From contig NZ_CP133264.1 of NCBI RefSeq assembly GCF_030915445.1, positions 3,939,208 to 4,003,207 on the forward strand: a stretch of DNA of 64,000 nt. The letters are read 5' to 3'. This DNA is from Clostridium sp. OS1-26 (lineage in GTDB: Bacteria > Bacillota > Clostridia > Clostridiales > Clostridiaceae). Positions 59,380-64,000 of this stretch are shown here, one piece after another. The notes beneath the pieces were generated by a model. The model was not told where the DNA came from, made no database searches, and was given only the letters and a program-made list of their open reading frames with translations. A program made the position numbers and the translations under genes. Every line of letters begins with the position of its first letter. Positions within the stretch are counted from its first letter, which is position 1.

Positions 59380-60398
59380 ATGCTAAGGTACAATTATAAT
59401 CTAGCTCTAAACATTGATTTTATAAAGGAAGAGGACGAAAAAGCTTATCATGAGCATGATGTTGGATACAAATATATATTTTCTCATAAGCCTACATTCA
59501 TTGAACTTTTGAGGAGCTTTGTAAAAACAGACTGGGCAAATTCAATTAATGAAAAAGATTTAGTTTTACTAGATAAGTCCTATATACTTTCAGACTTCAA
59601 GGAAGAAGAGTCTGATATAGTATACAGAGTAAACATAGAAGATGAAGAAGTTATTTTTTACGTTCTATTAGAATTTCAATCTAAGGTGGATTTTCAAATG
59701 CCTATAAGGCTTCTCTTTTATATGACGGAAATATGGAGAGATGTACTTAAGAATGTAGGTAGCAAAGAAAGAAGAAGAAAAAACTTTAAGCTTCCAGCAG
59801 TAGTGCCTATAGTTCTTTATAATGGATTAAATAGATGGACTGCTGAGAAAAGTTTTAGAAGAGTACTTAATGGAGAAAATTTTGTAAAAGATAATATTGT
59901 AGATTTTAATTACATACTTTTGGACGTAAATAGATATAAAGAAGAAGAGTTACTAGAAGTAGCTAACCTAGTTTCAGCGGTATTCTTAATAGACTCTAAC
60001 ATAGATGAAAAACAGTTGATTAAAAGGCTTAAAAAAGTATATTTATATTAAGAAAAATAACACCAGAACAGTTTTCTATATTTAAACGTTGGGTAAATGG
60101 AATAGTTAAAAAAAGATTAAAAGAAGATATAAAGCAGGAAATAGAGGAAGTTTTGAATAAATCAGATCAAAGAGAGGTAGATAGTATGGTTTCTAATCTT
60201 GAAAAAACCTTAGAAAAAATGGAGAAAAAAGCAATAAAAAAAGGAAAAGAAGAAGGAAAGATAGAAGGGAAAATAGAGACAGCAGCAGAAATGATTAAAG
60301 ATGGAGAGCCTATAGAAAAAATAAAAAAATATACAAATCTAGATGAAAATAAGATTTTGGAATTAATAAAACAAATAGGAAGCGAAAAAGTTCAATAA
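59380..60398 (+). pseudogene. Rpn-family PD-(D/E)XK nuclease, frameshifted
   Basis: Part 1 to 60051: HEHDVGYKYIFSHKPTFIEL, YRVNIEDEEVIFYVLLEFQS (the D...ExQ catalytic strand pair), PIRLLFYMTEIWRD, VVPIVLYNG. This is the recombination-promoting nuclease/putative transposase (DUF1703/PDDEXK_2-like) family. Part 2, in another frame: RKITPEQFSIFKRWVNGIVK, then a charged coil (KKGKEEGKIEGKIETAAEMI) and a short YTNLDENKILELI end. One extra A in the CTTAAAAAAGT run near 60029-60038 gives LKKSIFILRKITPEQF and 339 residues. A TTTGGTATAATC region and AAAGGAG precede the ATG. Confidence 0.8.
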
Positions 60399-60437
60399 AA
60401 TATGGTCTAATTTTCTAAAAATATGATTTAATTTATC

Positions 60438-60478
60438 CTTAAGCCTGTTATCAAATATGATTTGTTAATAGGCTTAAG
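60438..60478. terminator. Hairpin between convergent genes
   Basis: CTTAAGCCT (60438-60446) and AGGCTTAAG (60470-60478), extendable by TTA/TAA. AT-rich on both sides. It separates the nuclease remnant from the minus-strand HAD gene. The remaining bases to 60609 show nothing. Confidence 0.6.
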
Positions 60479-60609
60479 AATTTTAGACAGGTTCTGAGCA
60501 GTGGCTTGTTAAAAAGTTAATATAATTCTGAAGCAAACTCGGTATGCAGGAACTTCCGAGCTAAGATACTTGAAAAACTGACGAAAATTAATACAATTTA
60601 AAATCATAT

Positions 60610-61290
60610 CTATTTTACGAGCAACGTTCTTCCAATATCAGAAACAGTTTCAACTATATAATCTGCACCTGCATTCTCCAGTTCTTCTCTGTCACCATAT
60701 CCAAATAAAACTCCCATTGAGTGAATACCATTCTTTTTAGCGCCTATAATATCATGCTCTCTATCACCAAGCATAATAACCTTTGATTTGTCTAAGATAT
60801 TGCAGCTTTCAAGTGCATAGGATATGACTTCATCTTTTTTTACTCTTGTACCATCAAGGTTTCCACCTGCAATAAAGGTAAAGTATTTTGCAATATTAAA
60901 ATGCTCTAAGATTTGTTTTGCAAAAATCTCTGGTTTTGAGGTTGCGACAATAAGAGTTTTAGAACTTGCTTTTAATAGTTTCAGCAAATCCTCAAGTCCT
61001 TCATAAACAAGATTTTCGTAAATACCTTTATCTTTGTAATATTCACGGTAATATTCAACAGCTTGTTTTGCTTCTTCTTTTGAGAAACCATAATATTTTT
61101 CAAAGGATTCCCAAAGCGGAGGTCCAATAAATTTATATAACTTACTTCTATCAGAAACTTTAATGCCGTATTTCTCTAGTGAATACATTACCGAGTTGGT
61201 TATGCCGATTGCAGGGTCCGTAAGAGTGCCATCAAGGTCAAATAAAATATATTCATAGTTTATCTTATGTTCATACTCTTTTGCCACCAT
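60610..61290 (-). CDS. HAD-family phosphatase (Gph/PpaX-like)
   Basis: 226 residues. HAD motifs: I, YILFDLDGTLTDP; II, TLIVATSKPE; III, the Lys in VKKDEVI; IV, VIMLGDREHDIIGAKKNG. The C1-type helical cap contains YYGFSKEEAKQAVEYYREYY. Close to phosphoglycolate phosphatase-like enzymes of Firmicutes; may clear 2-phosphoglycolate or a nucleotide. The ATG at 61290 lies nine bases after GGAGGT; an ATG in another frame lies between. Confidence 0.9.
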   Translation of the reverse strand: MVAKEYEHKINYEYILFDLDGTLTDPAIGITNSVMYSLEKYGIKVSDRSKLYKFIGPPLWESFEKYYGFSKEEAKQAVEYYREYYKDKGIYENLVYEGLEDLLKLLKASSKTLIVATSKPEIFAKQILEHFNIAKYFTFIAGGNLDGTRVKKDEVISYALESCNILDKSKVIMLGDREHDIIGAKKNGIHSMGVLFGYGDREELENAGADYIVETVSDIGRTLLVK

Positions 61291-61365
61291 TTCATTTTTA
61301 CCTCCTTAAAGAATATTATAAAAAGAATTTGTTATATTACTATTATTAATTAAGTCACTTGTAAG

Positions 61366-61671
61366 CTATTCATTTAATAATTGATCTGCTTTTCTCATGT
61401 CTTTATAATACACATCTAAACTTACAGTTTGCAGATCTCTTACATTAACCATACTTCTTGCTACTGATTGGTCTGTCCCCATTTCACCAACAATTTTTAT
61501 TCTACATCTTATACTATTGGCTTTTAAATAAGCGTATTTTTCGTTTAGTTTATAGCAGTTATTTCCTCTCTCTACCATTATTGAAATCCATTTTTTATCT
61601 TCTCTTAATCTATCAAAAACAACCCATACAAAAATAAGAAAAACTACTAAATAAAATAGTATGTTTGACAT
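61366..61671 (-). CDS. Small membrane-anchored protein of unknown function
   Basis: 101 residues. An N-terminal membrane helix (ILFYLVVFLIFVWVVFDRLR) is followed by a soluble domain with LKANSIRCRIKIVGEMG, TVSLDVYYKDMRKADQLL. The end recalls signal-transducing small domains of about 65 residues in Firmicutes, but no family is recognised. GGGAGATTTGTT precedes the ATG. 75 bases separate it from the HAD gene, so co-transcription is possible. Confidence 0.6.
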   Translation of the reverse strand: MSNILFYLVVFLIFVWVVFDRLREDKKWISIMVERGNNCYKLNEKYAYLKANSIRCRIKIVGEMGTDQSVARSMVNVRDLQTVSLDVYYKDMRKADQLLNE

Positions 61672-62083
61672 AACAAATCTCCCTTTTGTTTACCTCAAGT
61701 TACCATTGTCCTCTTGTTTAATTATACTGTATATAAATTCAAACATCAAACATTTGTCAAACTATATAAATATTGCTTTTCTTGTTTTAAAATACTTTAA
61801 CTGTGTATCGGAAAGAGAAGTATACAATTGGATCAACAGATGTTTACATTTGTTTTAAGCATAGCCTTTACTTAATAAAGATTTCAAATTATAAACTATA
61901 ATTGTATATGAAGATGAATATGCAGGAATTTGTTGGTATAATTTTAGTAGAGATGTGAGTTGTGAAACAACAGGAAAATGTATGCTTTTTCCTCTTAATA
62001 ACAGAAGAGATAATGTACATAGGTATGATGATTAAGAAAATTAATTTAGAGAACTTAAAACTCATAAGGAAGGTTTATAAAAT
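61672..62083. other. Gene-free promoter region of the two-component system
   Basis: AT-rich, with no coding frame that looks real: a 65-codon plus-strand frame at 61661 has no ribosome site and is mirrored by the minus-strand gene. TTTGTTGGTATAATTTTAG at about 61930-61948 supplies a -10-like TATAAT for a transcript towards 62084. No clear operator is seen. Confidence 0.4.
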
Positions 62084-62779
62084 ATGACAAAGTTATTATT
62101 AGTAGAAGATGATAAAGATTTATCTTATGTAACCGCTTATGCATTAAAAAAAGAAAATTTTAGTGTAGATACTGTAGATTGCTTAAAGGAAGCAGAAGAA
62201 TTGGTTGAGAAAGAAGCTTATGATCTCATAATATTAGATGTAATTTTACCTGATGGATTAGGATATGAATTTTGTAAAAAGGTGAGAGCAAAAAGTGATA
62301 TGCCTATTATCTTTTTGACCTGCTGCGATGATGAGGTAAATGTAGTAATTGGACTAGACATTGGAGGTGATGATTATATTTCAAAGCCTTATAGAGTAAA
62401 GGAGTTGATTTCAAGAATCAATTCTGTTCTGAGAAGAAATAGACAAGCTGTTAATAAGGAAGAAGTAATATCAAGTGGAGATATTAAGGTATTTACTGCT
62501 CAATATAAAGTATTAATAAAGGATAAAGAAATTGTGTTAACAACTACAGAATATAAGCTATTACTTACATTTTTAAGCGCTCCACATCAAGTGCTAACTA
62601 GGGCACTGCTGCTAGAGAAAATTTGGGACTTAGAAGGCAATTTTGTAGAAGATAACACACTGTCTGTTTATATAAAAAAGCTAAGGCTAAAGTTAAATGA
62701 AATTAGTGAAAATCTCGATTATATCACTACCATTAGGGGAGTGGGATATAAGTGGAATAAGGATGTGGTAAAACTATGA
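62084..62779 (+). CDS. OmpR/PhoB-family response regulator
   Basis: 231 residues. Receiver domain: LLLVEDDKDL (acidic pocket), phospho-Asp in LIILDVILPDGLG, the switch Thr in PIIFLTCCDD, Lys in YISKPYRVKELI. The winged-HTH effector begins about 130 (IVLTTTEYKLLLTFLSAPHQ; DNTLSVYIKKLRLKL; TIRGVGYKW). Phosphorylation by the adjacent kinase should drive DNA binding. The stop overlaps the kinase start (ATGA). Close to the VanR/BceR-like branch, often cell-wall-antibiotic responses; target unknown. Confidence 0.93.
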   Translation: MTKLLLVEDDKDLSYVTAYALKKENFSVDTVDCLKEAEELVEKEAYDLIILDVILPDGLGYEFCKKVRAKSDMPIIFLTCCDDEVNVVIGLDIGGDDYISKPYRVKELISRINSVLRRNRQAVNKEEVISSGDIKVFTAQYKVLIKDKEIVLTTTEYKLLLTFLSAPHQVLTRALLLEKIWDLEGNFVEDNTLSVYIKKLRLKLNEISENLDYITTIRGVGYKWNKDVVKL

Positions 62780-64000
62780 AGAGGTACTTTATTAATAATG
62801 AACTTAAGGTTACCTTTATAAGTTTAATTATTACCTTAATTTTTGCTTTAGGAATATCTTTAATTGTATTGAATCTTACTTTAGATAGTATAAGTGCCAA
62901 TGTTGCTAAACAAAATATTGAGATTACTGGAAAGCTGGTTGAAAAGTATCCTCAATTAGAAAAAGGTATTATAGATGTTATAAAGGAGCCAACAACAGAG
63001 GATCAGGCGAGGAAAGGAAGGGCGATTTTAAGTCAATATGGTTATAGAGAGGATATGTCCTTTAAATTTCAAGATCCAATAAACAACGTTTATGATAAAG
63101 TGGTTTTAGAAATCGTAATGTCTTTTATAGCCTTAGCAATTAGTATACTTACTATAGTGTTTTTGGGATTTTCTAAGGTTTATTCTAAAGTAGAAAAAAC
63201 AACTTATACAATACAAAAGGTTATTGATGGTGATTTCTCTTACAATTTAAAAGAGGATGGAGAGCAATTCTTTGACATATTAGGAAGCGAATTTAATAAA
63301 ATGGCTAACTGCCTTAAGTTAAATATTGATAGTTTGAAAAAAGAAAAGATATTTTTAAAAAATATTATAGAAGATATTTCCCATCAGCTTAAAACTCCAA
63401 TAGCAACCTTAATAGCTGCAAATGATATTATGGCTGCCGAAACCGATATGCCAGAAGAGACACGTACACATTTTATTAAAAGAAGTAAAAAACAACTGGA
63501 ACGAATAGAATGGTTAGTCAAGAACCTATTGAAACTAGCCATGCTGGATGCTGGAATTATTGTATTTAACAAATCTAAAGTTCCGGCAGTAACTATGGTA
63601 GAAAAAGCTATTTCGTCTATAGAATATTTGAGAGAAGATAAAAACATATCCATAAGCATTGATGAAAATGTGCCAAACAGCTGCTTTTACGGAGATCCTA
63701 ACTGGACTGGTGAGGCAGTGTTAAATATTATAAAAAATAGCATAGAACATACCCCTGAGAGAGGAAAGGTAATTATAAGCATCGAACAAATGAAGTTAGT
63801 TACTATTATTAAGGTTTCGGATAATGGAGAGGGAATCGAACAAGAGGAAATTACTAAAGTATTTGAAAGATTTCATAAATGTAAAAGTAAATACAAAGAT
63901 GATAGTGTGGGAATAGGGCTTTCTTTATCCAAGAGGATAATAGAGGGACAAGATGGTACAATTACAGTTCAAAGTGAGAGGGGAAAAGGAAGCTGTTTCA
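62776..64000 (+). CDS. Sensor histidine kinase (cut by right edge)
   Basis: 408 codons are visible and the end lies outside. Two membrane helices (ISLIITLIFALGISLIVLNL; EIVMSFIALAISILTIVFLG) bracket an extracellular loop of about 80 residues (IEITGKLVEKYPQLEKGIID). A HAMP-like linker (VIDGDFSYNLKEDGEQFFDI) follows. The H-box is IIEDISHQLKTPIATLI, the N-box LNIIKNSIEHTPERG, then G1 VSDNGEGIEQEE, F-box VFERFHKC and G2 SVGIGLSLSKRI. It is the partner of the response regulator and is translated from the overlapping ATGA. The signal is unknown. Confidence 0.93.
   Translation, partial: MKRYFINNELKVTFISLIITLIFALGISLIVLNLTLDSISANVAKQNIEITGKLVEKYPQLEKGIIDVIKEPTTEDQARKGRAILSQYGYREDMSFKFQDPINNVYDKVVLEIVMSFIALAISILTIVFLGFSKVYSKVEKTTYTIQKVIDGDFSYNLKEDGEQFFDILGSEFNKMANCLKLNIDSLKKEKIFLKNIIEDISHQLKTPIATLIAANDIMAAETDMPEETRTHFIKRSKKQLERIEWLVKNLLKLAMLDAGIIVFNKSKVPAVTMVEKAISSIEYLREDKNISISIDENVPNSCFYGDPNWTGEAVLNIIKNSIEHTPERGKVIISIEQMKLVTIIKVSDNGEGIEQEEITKVFERFHKCKSKYKDDSVGIGLSLSKRIIEGQDGTITVQSERGKGSCF

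Noticed and set aside
61661..61858. 65-codon plus-strand frame upstream of the response regulator
   Set aside because: No ribosome site, AT-rich chance composition, start overlaps the minus-strand gene start.
1..64000. tRNA, rRNA, CRISPR arrays, replication origin
   Set aside because: I looked for CCA-ended cloverleafs, rRNA-like GC-rich blocks, spaced direct repeats and DnaA-box clusters and saw none I could support.

Overview
The window is low-GC DNA of a Clostridium-type Firmicute. The support is the AT-rich codon use, AGGAGG-type ribosome sites with frequent TTG/GTG starts, the LL-diaminopimelate aminotransferase gene, CD3324-type small proteins and many clostridial regulator families. 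I do not assign a species. I saw no rRNA, tRNA or CRISPR array.

1-7.7 kb: a manganese catalase gene and a DUF2935 gene were probably neighbours once. They are now separated by about 5.4 kb of mobile DNA whose outer edges are IS21-type ends flanked by the same 7 bp, ACCAGTG. Inside lie an intact IS3-family element, two identically truncated istA fragments, an IS3 remnant, a flavoprotein tail, a broken acetyltransferase, and two intact genes (metallo-beta-lactamase fold hydrolase, AraC regulator).

7.9-15.7 kb: a tight, co-directional [NiFe]-hydrogenase operon: small subunit, large subunit, maturation protease, a cytochrome-b5-like protein, hypF, hypC, hypD, hypE. The enzyme is unusual. The small subunit has no Tat signal and has Asn in place of one proximal-cluster Cys. 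The large subunit has Ser where group 1 enzymes carry the proton-gate Glu. hypA, hypB and a membrane cytochrome are absent from the window.

15.9-31 kb: an accessory stretch of small one-gene units (AraC-GyrI, GrpB, GNATs, NUDIX, isochorismatase, NTF2-like, MerR with methyltransferase, CDP-alcohol transferase, CatB-like acetyltransferase). They are separated by dispersed repeats that carry terminator hairpins. A pantothenate operon (panG-type reductase, panB, panC) sits in the middle.

31-49 kb: regulator/enzyme pairs: HxlR with flavoprotein, a gamma carbonic anhydrase, an LRR surface protein, a DJ-1 protein, an ABC-F ATPase, a PadR pair, an AEC transporter, a WYL regulator opposite a PNPOx protein, HxlR with a nitroreductase remnant, pirin, nitroreductase and TetR.

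49-52 kb: an FMN-binding protein and an MFS transporter, the latter cut by a second copy of the IS3 element with a clean 3-bp target duplication. Palindromes shared with the TetR gene suggest one regulon.

52-64 kb: GNAT, AraC-GyrI, alpha/beta hydrolase, thioredoxin-like protein, dapL, PHP phosphatase, a broken Rpn-type nuclease, a HAD phosphatase, and a two-component system whose kinase runs off the right edge.

A striking general signal is that eight different genes are each broken by what looks like one lost base in a homopolymer run. This means either a systematic sequencing error or real decay/phase variation.
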